Positions 55,669 to 64,000 of a stretch of DNA of 64,000 nt are shown one piece after another. A program made the translations under genes and the position numbers. Position 1 is the stretch's first letter, and every line of letters starts with the position of its first letter. The notes under the pieces are model-generated. The model was given only the letters and a program-made list of their open reading frames with translations, was not told the origin of the DNA and searched no databases. The DNA comes from Sulfitobacter delicatus. GTDB lineage: Bacteria > Pseudomonadota > Alphaproteobacteria > Rhodobacterales > Rhodobacteraceae. Location of the stretch: contig NZ_FNBP01000006.1 of assembly GCF_900102535.1 (NCBI RefSeq), forward strand, positions 1 through 64,000, in the 5' to 3' direction.

Positions 55669-56670
55669 TCAGGTAACGCTGAAACCATGCGCAAAGGGGT
55701 CACGGTCATCAATGAAAATCGTGTTAAACCCAGTGACCCGCGCCCAGCCTGAGATGGAGGGAATGATTGCTGGCTTTCCTGCCACTTCCGCAGCCGCTTC
55801 GACGCGGCCCTTGAACATCGAGCCGATGATCGATTCATGCACGAAGTCATCGCCCACGGCCAGTTTTCCCTTCGCCACAAGCTGCGCCATTCGGGCCGAC
55901 GTGCCGGTGCCGCAGGGGGAGCGGTCAATCGCCTTATCGCCGTAGAACACCGCGTTGCGAGCGTGCGCTTCGGCTGCGCGCGGTGCGCCGGTCCAGAGGA
56001 TGTGCGTCAGGCCGTTGATGTCTGGATGCTCTGGATGGACGAACTCATATTTGGCATTCAGCGCTTGGCGCAGCTGGGGGCTTAGCTGGACCAGTTCGGA
56101 GGCGGTGAAGTCGGCCATATCGCGAAAGATCCTCTGCGGCTCGACAATAGCATAGAAGTTGCCGCCATAGGCCACGTCCACCACCACTTCGCCAAGCCCT
56201 TCGACTTCAGCTGCCAGCCCTTCGGCATGTAGGAACGCAGGCACATTGGTGAGCCGCACCTCTTCGACAAAACGCCCTTCTTGGCGGTAGGTCACGTCGA
56301 CGCGTCCGGCGGGGGTTTCCAACCGGAGGTGGCCGGGTGTTGCGGGATGCACCAGCCCATTTTCCAGCGCAATGGTAACAGTGCCAATGGTGCCATGGCC
56401 GCACATCGGCAGGCAGCCCGAGGTTTCGATGAAGAGCACGGCGACATCGCAATCATCCCTCGTCGGCGGATAAAGGATCGCGCCCGACATCTGGTCATGA
56501 CCGCGCGGCTCGAACATGAGCCCGGTACGAATCCAGTCATACTCCGCCAGAAAATGCGCGCGCCTCTCCAGCATGTTCGCCCCCTTAAGCAGAGGCGCGC
56601 CGCCGGTGACGAGCCTTACCGGATTGCCGCAGGTATGGCCATCGATACAGGGGAAGGTGTGTTGCGTCAT
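55669..56670 (-). CDS. Proline-racemase-family epimerase (probable 4-hydroxyproline 2-epimerase)
   Basis: 333 aa. Both catalytic cysteines are present: C90 in PMCGHGTIG and C253 in [12 protein letters not shown]. The two-Cys pattern fits racemases/epimerases, whereas trans-3-hydroxyproline dehydratases of the same family have Ser/Thr replacements. It would convert trans-4-hydroxy-L-proline to cis-4-hydroxy-D-proline, the substrate of the neighbouring dehydrogenase. The start overlaps the dehydrogenase stop by four bases (ATGA). A 3-hydroxyproline epimerase activity is an alternative, given the adjacent aconitase X. Confidence 0.9.
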   Translation of the reverse strand: MTQHTFPCIDGHTCGNPVRLVTGGAPLLKGANMLERRAHFLAEYDWIRTGLMFEPRGHDQMSGAILYPPTRDDCDVAVLFIETSGCLPMCGHGTIGTVTIALENGLVHPATPGHLRLETPAGRVDVTYRQEGRFVEEVRLTNVPAFLHAEGLAAEVEGLGEVVVDVAYGGNFYAIVEPQRIFRDMADFTASELVQLSPQLRQALNAKYEFVHPEHPDINGLTHILWTGAPRAAEAHARNAVFYGDKAIDRSPCGTGTSARMAQLVAKGKLAVGDDFVHESIIGSMFKGRVEAAAEVAGKPAIIPSISGWARVTGFNTIFIDDRDPFAHGFSVT

Positions 56671-57896
56671 GTCAGCCTCGAGAAACGCGCGGGGGAGAAG
56701 GGGGTGAGGTCAATGCCGGGGTCTTGGCCTGTCAAAAGGTCGGCGACGATGGCCGCGGTGCCCGCTGATTGGGTGAGCCCCAGATGTCCGTGGCCGAAGG
56801 CGCAAAGGACATCCGGTCGCCCCGGCAGAGGCCCGATGGCAGGCAGACTATCGGGCAGCGAGGGGCGGAACCCCATCCATTGTGTACCGCCTGTAATGTC
56901 GAGGTCTGGCAGGAAACGCTTTGCCTTTTTCAGCATCGCATCAGCGCGGGCGTAGTTCGGCGGCAGATCAAGCCCGCCCAGCTCCACCGCGCCGCCGACG
57001 CGGAGGCCGTTGCCGACTTTGCTGATGACGAACCCATGGCCGCCGAAAGTGATCTGCCGTTTCAGCTCGAAGGCGCCTTTTGGCAGCGTCGTGTTATAGC
57101 CCCGTTCGGTTTCCAGAGGGATTTTCACACCAGCAGTCCGCGCGAGATGGTGCGAATGGGCACCCGCTGCCAGGACGATACGGCCTCGCATCACTCCGTC
57201 AGAAGTCTCCACCCCGCCGGCCACCAAACGCTCAGCGCGTGCAATGGTGATCTCCCCGCCATTCGCACGAAAGCGGTCGGCCATGACGCACACATAATCT
57301 CGCGGGTCGGAGATTGCCTGCCATTCGGGGGTGAAGGTCGCATGGGTGAAAGACGGTGCGAGACCCGGCTGATAGGCGGAAACCTCATCGCCTTTGAGGT
57401 GGACGAAGGGAATTCCCGCCGCCTCACGCGCGTCCCAACCGGGAAGCGCCGCGCGGAACTCGGCTTCGCCCTCATAAACCTGCAACTGGCCTTCATGCCG
57501 AAGCATATGTGTTAGCCCGCAGTGTTCCAGATGTGGCTCAAGTGCGTCCTTCGAACGCCGCATCAGTGCCGTCTGCGCCACCGTGGAGGCCTGCACCTGC
57601 GCGGGCCAGCTTGCCTTCCAAAAACGCCACATCCAAGGCGCAATCCGCACTGCATAGCGCGGCGGGACGCTGAGCGGGCCCAGTGGGTCGATCAACCATT
57701 TTGGCGCTTGCCGGATCATCCGTGGGGATGCGAGGGGCAGGATCTCAGAAAAGGCGAAAGCGCCCGCGTTGCCAGCCGAGGCCCCTGCCGCCGGCCCCTC
57801 CCGATCTATCACCCGCACAGGCAAACCCCGCGCTTGGAGGGCGAGGGCGATGGAAAGCCCAATCACCCCTGCGCCGATCACCGTGATATGTTCCAA
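56667..57896 (-). CDS. FAD-dependent D-amino acid dehydrogenase (probable D-hydroxyproline dehydrogenase)
   Basis: 409 aa, DadA-like. The FAD motif ITVIGAGVIGLSIALALQARG is at the very N-terminus, with ASAGNAGAFAFSEILPLASP near residue 40, and the C-terminal GFRPSLPDSLPAIG and GHGHLGLTQSAGT. It likely oxidises cis-4-hydroxy-D-proline to pyrroline-4-hydroxy-2-carboxylate. The start is taken as TTG 57896, because AAGAGGT lies six bases upstream and the protein then begins just before the FAD motif; no ATG or GTG lies there. It is 93 bases downstream of the DapA-like gene. Confidence 0.88.
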   Translation of the reverse strand: MEHITVIGAGVIGLSIALALQARGLPVRVIDREGPAAGASAGNAGAFAFSEILPLASPRMIRQAPKWLIDPLGPLSVPPRYAVRIAPWMWRFWKASWPAQVQASTVAQTALMRRSKDALEPHLEHCGLTHMLRHEGQLQVYEGEAEFRAALPGWDAREAAGIPFVHLKGDEVSAYQPGLAPSFTHATFTPEWQAISDPRDYVCVMADRFRANGGEITIARAERLVAGGVETSDGVMRGRIVLAAGAHSHHLARTAGVKIPLETERGYNTTLPKGAFELKRQITFGGHGFVISKVGNGLRVGGAVELGGLDLPPNYARADAMLKKAKRFLPDLDITGGTQWMGFRPSLPDSLPAIGPLPGRPDVLCAFGHGHLGLTQSAGTAAIVADLLTGQDPGIDLTPFSPARFSRLT

Positions 57897-57989
57897 TGAG
57901 ATACCTCTTACCGGCTGGCTTCGCTGCGCGACCTTAAGCGTGCGGCTAAGCCGATGCACGTGAGATCAGAACCGCGCCGCGATCCAGTA

Positions 57990-58952
57990 TCAAGCCGCCG
58001 TCGCCGCCAACGTCTCATCCTGTCGCGACCACGCGGCATACCAAGCGCGGAACAGATCGTACTGCGCATCAGCATAGCCACGCTGGCTATCGGTCAACAC
58101 GTCGGTCTCGTTGAAATGCAGCGCATATTCCGCATGGCCTTCGCGCGTCATCAGATGTTTGTAGTAAAGCACAAGATCGGGACCCTCGTCGAAAGACGAC
58201 AATACGGCCAGGGCGGCGTCGAGTTCCTGCGCCCGTCGGCGCGCTTCGACATTGCCTTTGGCAGCAGCCTGGCAAAGCGCCACCAGATGCAAGACCTCGT
58301 GCGGCAACACATTGCCGATCCCGGTAATCGCGCCAGCCGCCCCGCAATTCACGAAGCCATGATAAACTGTCGTATCCACACCGATCATCAAGGTCACGTC
58401 ATCGGCGCGGCTGGTGATGGTCTCGGCAGCGTAACGCAGGTCTTCGGCGCCGCCGAACTCTTTGAAGCCGACAAGATTGGGATGTTCTGCGCGCAGGGCA
58501 AAGAAGAGATCGGCGCGGGTGGCGAAGCCGTAATAGGGGCTGTTGTAAATGACTGCAGGAAGATCCGGTGCTGCGGCAAGCACGGCTTTGAAATGCGCCT
58601 TTTGGGCAGGGATCGAGATGCCGCGCGAGAGGATGCGTGGGATCACCATAAGCCCCTGCGCCCCGACCTTCTGCGCATGAGCGGCATGGGCGGCGGCAAG
58701 CTTCGTATTCTGCGCCCCTGTGCCTACGATTACCGGCACGCCCGCTTTTACAAGACGCTCGACGCCCTCCATTCGCTCAGCATCACTAAGAAGCGGCCAA
58801 TCCCCCATCGAGCCGCAATAGACCACCGCGCGCATACCGTCGGCGATGAGCTTTTTGCCCATGCGAACCAGTGCATCGAAGTCGGGTTTTCGATCCGGGG
58901 TGCAGGGGGTCATCAGTGCAGGAATGCAGCCGGAAAAGATATCTGCGGTCAT
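57990..58952 (-). CDS. DapA-family lyase (probable pyrroline-4-hydroxy-2-carboxylate deaminase)
   Basis: 320 aa TIM-barrel. The Schiff-base lysine is K164 (in LVGFKEFGG) and the catalytic tyrosine Y136 (in VIYNSPYYG). In hydroxyproline degradation this family member (LhpC) deaminates pyrroline-4-hydroxy-2-carboxylate to alpha-ketoglutarate semialdehyde. Next to the epimerase and D-amino acid dehydrogenase this is its likely role; the semialdehyde dehydrogenase is not in the window. The ATG at 58952 follows GGAG by seven bases. It is the first gene of the four-gene operon. Confidence 0.9.
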   Translation of the reverse strand: MTADIFSGCIPALMTPCTPDRKPDFDALVRMGKKLIADGMRAVVYCGSMGDWPLLSDAERMEGVERLVKAGVPVIVGTGAQNTKLAAAHAAHAQKVGAQGLMVIPRILSRGISIPAQKAHFKAVLAAAPDLPAVIYNSPYYGFATRADLFFALRAEHPNLVGFKEFGGAEDLRYAAETITSRADDVTLMIGVDTTVYHGFVNCGAAGAITGIGNVLPHEVLHLVALCQAAAKGNVEARRRAQELDAALAVLSSFDEGPDLVLYYKHLMTREGHAEYALHFNETDVLTDSQRGYADAQYDLFRAWYAAWSRQDETLAATAA

Positions 58953-58989
58953 TTTAGTCTCCGTGTCTGAGAGGGCTTATGCGGTTTAG

Positions 58990-59018
58990 AATACTATTTG
59001 TATTTTATTTGTCGACAA
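58990..59018. promoter_or_regulatory. Candidate GntR operators upstream of the hydroxyproline operon
   Basis: Two inverted repeats in the 112-base gap between the GntR gene and the DapA-like gene: AATAC-TATTT-GTATT (58990-59004) and the perfect palindrome TTGTCGACAA (59009-59018). The region is much more AT-rich than its surroundings. A related GGAATACTA and ACAAATAGT pair recurs at 59962-59985, upstream of the importer. Confidence 0.45.
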
Positions 59019-59064
59019 GTTTTTCTAAGACGAAAAATCTTTGCCGAAGTCGCTCCCGCGGTGG

Positions 59065-59763
59065 CTATAGAGTGACGTGGTCGCGGTGGTCTCGGGCGAT
59101 AAAGCCCCTTATCTGTTCGACGATTTGGTCGGCATGGGCCTTGGCCAGTCGATCTGAACGATCCAGATCCCGTGCGGAGATCGCCGAAATCATCTCCTCA
59201 TGCTCCGCCACATACTCGGGCGGCAAACGGTCATCGAAAGACCGATAATACATCCGCAGCAAACGCCGCCCTTCGTCCAAAAGGCGCAGAGACAGCGAAT
59301 TGTAATATGGATTGCGCCCGGCGCGGGCGATTTCGGCGTGGAACTCCCGGTTACTGGCGATCATCGCGAGAGCGTCCTGCGCCTCGACGGCCTTTGCAAA
59401 GTCCGCCTGCCGGGACTTGATCGCCGTCATGTCAGCAGGCGTATGAAACTGCGCGGCAGCCCGTGTTGTGACGCGGTACATGAGGGTCATCGCGTCAAAG
59501 AATGTATGCAGGTTCATAAAGTCGATATTCGCCACCACGGTCGAGCGGTTGGGCAATGTGGTCACCAACCCTTCGCTGGCCAGACGCACCAAGGCTTCGC
59601 GGATCGGCGTCCGCGACATGGACAGACGCTCGGCGAGGCGAATCTCGTCGATCGGCGCACCGGGGGCCAAGGTCAGGTCGAGAATCTCATCGCGCAGGAT
59701 GCCATAGACATATTGCACACCAGAGCCACGTTTGCGCTCTCCTGCTTTGGGTTTGATGGTCAT
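59065..59763 (-). CDS. GntR-family (FCD) transcriptional regulator
   Basis: 232 aa. The N-terminal winged helix has the GntR signature LAERLSMSRTPIREALVRLASEGLV (given in part; about residues 41-65). The C-terminal all-helical FCD domain has metal/ligand residues in REFHAEIARAGRNPYY and EHEEMI. The ATG at 59763 follows AAAGGG. It lies between the hydroxyproline operon and a divergent importer operon, and most likely controls both with a hydroxyproline-pathway metabolite as signal. Confidence 0.9.
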   Translation of the reverse strand: MTIKPKAGERKRGSGVQYVYGILRDEILDLTLAPGAPIDEIRLAERLSMSRTPIREALVRLASEGLVTTLPNRSTVVANIDFMNLHTFFDAMTLMYRVTTRAAAQFHTPADMTAIKSRQADFAKAVEAQDALAMIASNREFHAEIARAGRNPYYNSLSLRLLDEGRRLLRMYYRSFDDRLPPEYVAEHEEMISAISARDLDRSDRLAKAHADQIVEQIRGFIARDHRDHVTL

Positions 59764-59960
59764 GCGCAGCCCTTTGTGCCCGGTGAACTTGTGTGTTTGG
59801 TAAAGCAACAATTGGGCTTCGCGACAATAGGAGCTGGTCGCACTGTTGAAGTTGGAACCTGCCGCATAATCTCGGCCAATTGGTCATTTCAAAGCGCTGA
59901 AAAATTCGCCGTTAGCGTTGACATTTTTGGCAATTCGACACGCAACATACTGACACATAA

Positions 59961-60038
59961 AGGAATACTAAAAAACACAAATAGTCGGATTGACAGATTT
60001 CGCCCCTAAACCGCATAGTCGACCAATCTGATATTGGT
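59961..60038. promoter_or_regulatory. Regulatory region of the third importer operon
   Basis: In the 291-base gap 59764-60054: ACTA-N11-TAGT (59967-59985) containing motifs shared with the hydroxyproline promoter region, and a 6-bp inverted repeat ACCAAT-CTGAT-ATTGGT (60022-60038) just upstream of the likely start. The gap is AT-rich and should hold two divergent promoters; I cannot fix the boxes. Confidence 0.4.
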
Positions 60039-60054
60039 TCAAGAAAGCGGTCCA

Positions 60055-61062
60055 TTGCCCAGTTCTTCCTCCGGCTCCGATAGGGTTTTGCTCGAAGTGC
60101 GCGACTTTAGTCTGCGCTTTCGCGGCGCGCCGAGCGACCAGATTAATCACGTGAATTTCTCTGTCAGCGCGGGCAAAACGCTCTGCGTGGTCGGCGAAAG
60201 CGGCTGCGGCAAGAGCGTGACCTCGCTGGCGATGATGGGGCTACTGCCGCCCGGCGCTGCGACGATCCGCTCGGGCGAGATGATCTTTGAGGGTCAGAAC
60301 CTCGATCTTTCGGACAATAACGCGATGCGCAAGCTGCGCGGCAGCCGCATGACGATGATCTTCCAAGAGCCGATGACCTCGCTGAACCCTGCCTTCCGCA
60401 TCGGTGACCAGATCGCGGAATCGGTTCTGGCGCACCGCAACTGCACCAAAGCCGAGGCCCATGACCGGTCGCTGGCGATATTGAAACGCGTCGGCATTCC
60501 GGCGGCGGAAAAGCGGATGCGCGACTATCCGCACCAGCTTTCTGGCGGGATGCGCCAGCGGGTGATGATCGCCATGGCTTTGGTCAACGACCCCGCGTTG
60601 CTGATCGCCGATGAGCCGACCACGGCGCTTGATGTGACCATTCAGGCCGAGATCCTCGAATTGATCCGCGACCTGCAAACCGAGACCGACATGGGCACGA
60701 TCATGATCACCCATGACCTTGGCGTCGTCGCCGAAATAGCCGACACCGTAGCGGTAATGTACGCCGGCACGATTGTCGAAACCGGCCCTGCTGAACGCAT
60801 CTTTAACGATCCGCAGCATCCCTACACCATCGGCCTCATGTCCTCGATCCCGCAACTGACCGGGCCGCGGGGGCGTCTGTCAACCGTGCCGGGCATGGTG
60901 CCGACCACGCCGAACATGCCCGAAGGCTGCCGCTTTGCCACCCGCTGCCCATTTGCGCAGCCAATCTGCGCGACTGAGCCGCCGCTTGCGCCGCTCGGGG
61001 ATGGCCATGCCGTGGCCTGCCACTTCGCGCCGCTGGAAACCCATCTGGAGCAAAGCGCATGA
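60055..61062 (+). CDS. ABC transporter ATP-binding protein, DppD type
   Basis: 335 aa. Walker A is GESGCGKS, the signature LSGGMRQR, Walker [13 protein letters not shown], the switch histidine in MITHDLG, and the C-terminal cysteine motif [12 protein letters not shown]. No ATG is available: TTG 60055 gives M-PSSSSGSD and has AAGAAAGCGG just upstream, while TTG 60034 lies inside an inverted repeat with no ribosome-binding site. It is unusual that the ATPases precede the binding protein in this operon. It is divergent from GntR of the hydroxyproline locus. Confidence 0.92.
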   Translation: MPSSSSGSDRVLLEVRDFSLRFRGAPSDQINHVNFSVSAGKTLCVVGESGCGKSVTSLAMMGLLPPGAATIRSGEMIFEGQNLDLSDNNAMRKLRGSRMTMIFQEPMTSLNPAFRIGDQIAESVLAHRNCTKAEAHDRSLAILKRVGIPAAEKRMRDYPHQLSGGMRQRVMIAMALVNDPALLIADEPTTALDVTIQAEILELIRDLQTETDMGTIMITHDLGVVAEIADTVAVMYAGTIVETGPAERIFNDPQHPYTIGLMSSIPQLTGPRGRLSTVPGMVPTTPNMPEGCRFATRCPFAQPICATEPPLAPLGDGHAVACHFAPLETHLEQSA

Positions 61063-62165
61063 GCGACACGATCCTGACAGCACGCGGGCTGAAGAAACAC
61101 TTCAAGACCGGCGGCGGCATGGCCAAGAGCGGTACTGTCCGCGCCGTCGACGATGTTTCCTTCGACGTGCGCCGGGGCGAGACCTTTGCCATCGTGGGCG
61201 AGTCCGGTTGCGGCAAATCCACCCTCGCCCGGCTGCTGATGCGCCTGCTGACGCCCACCGACGGCGATGTTGAGTTCGACGGCATTGACGTGCGCAGCCT
61301 CAAGGGCCGCGACCTGACGGCCCTGCGCCGCGACATGCAGTTTGTTTTCCAAGACCCTTTCTCCTCGCTCAACCCGCGCATGAGCGTCGGCAAACTGGTG
61401 GGCGAACCGCTAGAGACGCATTTTCCGCAGATGTCCGCCTCTGAACGGCGCGGCAAGGTGGCTGCGCTTCTGGCCAAAGTCGGCCTGCGCCCCGAACATG
61501 CCGAACGCTATCCGCATGAGTTTTCCGGCGGCCAGCGCCAGCGCATCGGGATTGCCCGCGCCTTGGCCTCGGCCCCGAAACTGGTGATCGGGGATGAGCC
61601 TGTCTCCGCCCTCGACGTCTCGGTGCAAGCACAGGTAATCAACCTGCTGGGCGATCTGCGCGATGAGTTGGGCCTGACGCTGGTGATCATCGCCCATGAC
61701 CTCGCCGTGATCCGCCATATGAGCGACCGCGTCGCGGTGATGTATCTGGGCCAGATCGTCGAGCAAGGCGATGTCGACACCGTCTTCACCCAACCGCGCC
61801 ACCCCTATACTCGCGCTCTGCTCTCGGCGATCCCGGTGGCCGCCCATGGCGAACGCGCCCCGCGCAAGGCGTTGGAGGGCGAGATGCCGAGCCCGGCCAA
61901 TCCGCCCTCGGGCTGCCGCTTTCACACCCGCTGCCCCTATGCGCAAGCGCGTTGCACCACTGATAACCCGGAGCTGCGCAGGACGGACGTGGCCGAAGGC
62001 CATATCGCGGCCTGCCATTTCTTTGAGGTAATCGCCGCTGACGAGCCGGACCTCGGCCTCGCAGACGCCCCCAAACGCGCCCCCGGCGCTGCAGCGCGCT
62101 TTGCGCTTTACGAAGATGCCATGCGGGAACGGGCCACACCCCGGCCCCGCCAAGATCAAGAATAA
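61059..62165 (+). CDS. ABC transporter ATP-binding protein, DppF type
   Basis: 368 aa. Walker A is GESGCGKS, the signature FSGGQRQR, Walker B LVIGDEPVSALD, the switch histidine in IIAHDLA. The cysteine motif is HTRCPYAQARC. The last about 40 residues are a polar extension (RAPGAAARFALYEDAMRERA) not found in the other two DppF-like proteins here. It starts with ATGA overlapping the preceding ATPase. Confidence 0.93.
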   Translation: MSDTILTARGLKKHFKTGGGMAKSGTVRAVDDVSFDVRRGETFAIVGESGCGKSTLARLLMRLLTPTDGDVEFDGIDVRSLKGRDLTALRRDMQFVFQDPFSSLNPRMSVGKLVGEPLETHFPQMSASERRGKVAALLAKVGLRPEHAERYPHEFSGGQRQRIGIARALASAPKLVIGDEPVSALDVSVQAQVINLLGDLRDELGLTLVIIAHDLAVIRHMSDRVAVMYLGQIVEQGDVDTVFTQPRHPYTRALLSAIPVAAHGERAPRKALEGEMPSPANPPSGCRFHTRCPYAQARCTTDNPELRRTDVAEGHIAACHFFEVIAADEPDLGLADAPKRAPGAAARFALYEDAMRERATPRPRQDQE

Positions 62166-62206
62166 CAGGCTGACCACACCCAAATGAAACGACAGGAGAG
62201 TATCAC

Positions 62207-63721
62207 ATGACACTGACCAAAATGACCCTTGCCGCCGCACTGCTGGGGGCCACGACCCTTGGCGCGCAGGCCGCCGATCTGCGCATCGCGCTGCAGTCGG
62301 ACGCCGACGTGCTGGACCCCGACCAGTCGCGCACCTTTGTGGGCCGCATCGTCTACGCCTCGCTTTGTGACAAGCTGGTGGACATCACGCCCGATCTGGA
62401 AATCATTCCGCAGCTGGCGACCGAATGGTCCTTTTCTGAGGACGGCAAAGCGCTCACCATGAAACTGCGCGACGACGCAGTCTTCCATGATGGCACGCCC
62501 TTCGATGCCGAAGCCGTGGCCGCCAATATCGACCGCAGCCAGAACCTTGAGACCTCGCGCCGCAAGTCTGAGTTGTCCTCCATCACCGGCGTCGAAGTGC
62601 TGGGCAGCCATGAGATCCGCTTTGATCTGGCCGACGCCGACGCCACGCTGATGGCGCAACTCGCCGACCGCGCGGGCATGATGGTCTCGCCCACCGCCGC
62701 CGAAGCCGCAGGTGATGATTTTGGTCTGAACCCGGTCTGCTCCGGCCCCTACCAGTTCAAAGAGCGCATCGCCCAAGACCGCATCGTGCTGGAAAAATTC
62801 GCCGACTATTTCGACGCGGACAAGTACCACTTCGACAGCGTGACCTTCCTGCCGATCCCCGACACCACCGTGCGTCTGGCGAACCTGCAGTCGGGTGATA
62901 TCGACATGCTCGAGCGTCTGGCCGCGACCGACCTCGCGCAGGCCGAAGAAGACGATGGCATCAAAGTCGAAAGCGCCGTGTCGCTGGGCTATCAGGGCAT
63001 CACCATCAACGTCGCCAATGGCGAAAAGGGCGACAACCCTTGGGGCAATGACAAACGCCTGCGTCAAGCGCTGAGCTATGCGATTGACCGCGAAGCGATC
63101 AATCAGGTGGTGTTCAACGGTGCTTTCGCCGCAGGCAACCAGCCTTTCCCGCCGAACTCCCCTTGGTACAGCAGCGATTTCCCGGTGCCGCCACGTGACG
63201 TGGAAAAAGCCAAGGCTCTGCTGGCCGAAGCGGGCTTTGCCGATGGCATTGACCTTGAAGTGCAGGTGCCCAACACGACCGTGCCGCTGCAACTGATGCA
63301 GGTGGTGCAATCCATGGCGGCTGAGGCCGGGATCAACATCTCGATCACCTCCAAGGAATTCGCGACGCTGCTGGCCGACCAATCGGCGGGCGACTATCAG
63401 GCGAGCCAGATCGGCTGGTCGGGTCGTGTCGACCCCGATGGCAACATCCACCAGTTCATGACCACCGACGGCGGCATCAACGACTCCAAATTCTCCAACC
63501 CGGAAGTTGACGAGTTGCTTAATAAGGCGCGCAAGTCCAACGATCAGGCCGAGCGCAAGCAGAGCTATGACGCGGCCCGTGCGATCCTGAACGAAGAGAT
63601 GCCGATCGTGTACCTCTACCACCAGACATGGATCTGGGCGCTGGATTCCGACATCACCGGTTTCACCCCCTACCCTGACGGGATGATCCGTCTGGAAGGC
63701 GTCAAAAAAGAAGAAGGCTAA
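62207..63721 (+). CDS. ABC importer solute-binding protein, family 5
   Basis: 504 aa with a Sec signal peptide (residues 1-22, ending AQA). The mature part shows family 5 motifs: LDPDQSRTFVGRIVYASLCD, LRDDAVFHDGTPFDAEAVAA and NPVCSGPYQF. The ATG at 62207 follows AGGAGAGTATC. It lies in the operon facing the hydroxyproline regulator, so hydroxyproline, or peptides containing it, are candidate ligands; betaines and dipeptides are not excluded. Confidence 0.93.
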   Translation: MTLTKMTLAAALLGATTLGAQAADLRIALQSDADVLDPDQSRTFVGRIVYASLCDKLVDITPDLEIIPQLATEWSFSEDGKALTMKLRDDAVFHDGTPFDAEAVAANIDRSQNLETSRRKSELSSITGVEVLGSHEIRFDLADADATLMAQLADRAGMMVSPTAAEAAGDDFGLNPVCSGPYQFKERIAQDRIVLEKFADYFDADKYHFDSVTFLPIPDTTVRLANLQSGDIDMLERLAATDLAQAEEDDGIKVESAVSLGYQGITINVANGEKGDNPWGNDKRLRQALSYAIDREAINQVVFNGAFAAGNQPFPPNSPWYSSDFPVPPRDVEKAKALLAEAGFADGIDLEVQVPNTTVPLQLMQVVQSMAAEAGINISITSKEFATLLADQSAGDYQASQIGWSGRVDPDGNIHQFMTTDGGINDSKFSNPEVDELLNKARKSNDQAERKQSYDAARAILNEEMPIVYLYHQTWIWALDSDITGFTPYPDGMIRLEGVKKEEG

Positions 63722-63732
63722 GCCCTTTATCC

Positions 63733-63759
63733 GCAGCGCCGGGGCTGACCCGGCGCTGC
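63733..63759 (+). other. Intercistronic stem-loop after binding-protein gene
   Basis: A perfect 11-bp stem, GCAGCGCCGGG (63733-63743) with CCCGGCGCTGC (63749-63759), loop GCTGA, eleven bases after the stop, no T-run. It is the same design as at 22830-22856, with a different sequence. Confidence 0.7.
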
Positions 63760-63784
63760 TCCCTCTCAAGCGAGACATACCCCC

Positions 63785-64000
63785 ATGCTGTCCTTCATCC
63801 TGCGCCGTCTGGTGATCGCAATCCCCACGATCATCCTGATCTCGGTCTTTGTCTTTACCCTGCAAAAGCTGCTGCCGGGCGACCCGGTGCTGGCCATGGC
63901 CGGCGAGGAACGCGACCCGCAGGTGCTGGAATACCTGCGCGAGAAATACCGTCTGAACGACCCCATTCCGGTGCAGTATTTCACTTGGATCGGCAATGCG
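63785..64000 (+). CDS. ABC transporter permease, DppB/OppB type (N-terminal part, runs off the window)
   Basis: 72 codons are present. The start LSFILRRLVIAIPTIILISVF is a typical DppB first span, followed by LLPGDPVLAMAGEERDP and LREKYRLNDPIPVQYFTWIG. It would pair with a DppC-like protein beyond the window end. Confidence 0.92.
   Translation, partial: MLSFILRRLVIAIPTIILISVFVFTLQKLLPGDPVLAMAGEERDPQVLEYLREKYRLNDPIPVQYFTWIGNA

Noticed and set aside
55656..55928. Upstream extension of the aconitase X frame
   Set aside because: It lies inside the racemase gene, is Arg/Ser-rich and not family-like; the conserved swivel domain begins at 55655.
62156..63865. Long minus-strand reading frame (569 codons) opposite the third binding-protein gene
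   Set aside because: It is a mirror of a gene with signal peptide and family 5 motifs; composition is typical of an antisense shadow.

Overview
The window looks like a piece of chromosome from a Roseobacter-group alphaproteobacterium (Rhodobacterales). The reasons are the high and uniform GC, the density of ABC importers in tightly overlapping operons, the glpD-glpSTPQUV-glpK glycerol locus, a hydroxyproline locus with aconitase X, a 514-residue IorB, and general protein character. The genus is not provable from this sequence; something Sulfitobacter-like is only a guess. I saw no rRNA, tRNA, transposase, phage gene, CRISPR array or replication origin. No gene-free stretch exceeds 300 bases; the longest are 59764-60054, 14499-14728, 45289-45492 and 40113-40305, and each is described below.

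Layout. 1-3779 (+): the end of a peptide-type (Dpp/Opp-like) importer operon (binding protein tail, two permeases, two ATPases). 3783-9756 (-): a phospholipase-D-family protein and an RND pump with its adaptor. 9916-11166 (+): an MFS transporter, convergent on a pncC-nadE pair (-). 13869-18109 (+): a YfcG-like GST, then a tightly overlapped four-gene cluster (acyl-CoA-dehydrogenase-like protein, PIG-L deacetylase, NodS-like methyltransferase, family 2 glycosyltransferase) behind an elaborately structured leader. 18254-20320 (+): a large catalase. 20359-29729: an IclR regulator divergent from a second peptide-type importer, followed by gamma-glutamyltransferase and an M20 peptidase. 29766-41076: the glycerol regulon, comprising an Fe-alcohol dehydrogenase, glpK, the glpVUQPTS transporter, glpD and divergent glpR. 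41209-48055: a stress/osmoprotection island (SDR, otsA, exoD, topoisomerase IB, otsB, GH15 glucosidase). 48138-53824: a LysE exporter, then iorB, iorA, marR and a cyclase-family hydrolase. 53973-64000: hydroxyproline catabolism (aconitase X, proline-racemase-family epimerase, D-amino acid dehydrogenase, DapA-like deaminase), its GntR regulator, and a third peptide-type importer running off the end.

How the parts fit together. Three importers bring peptides or amino-acid derivatives in, and two are coupled to enzymes that would process the cargo: gamma-glutamyl peptides in one case, hydroxyproline or hydroxyproline-containing peptides in the other. The glycerol locus is a self-contained pathway: uptake, phosphorylation, oxidation and repression. 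The stress island and nearby genes share upstream elements of the form GGAAC-N16-C(A/G)TT. These resemble promoters of the alphaproteobacterial general stress sigma factor EcfG, and they tie topoisomerase IB, OtsA, the SDR and probably ExoD into one candidate regulon, with catalase and pncC-nadE as weaker members.

The most interesting points for follow-up are: the uncharacterised ACAD/PIG-L/NodS/GT2 cluster, whose enzyme set recalls Nod-factor chemistry, and its leader RNA; the complementary active-site defects in the two glycerol-transporter ATPases; the candidate stress regulon; and the probable ATT start codon of glpR.
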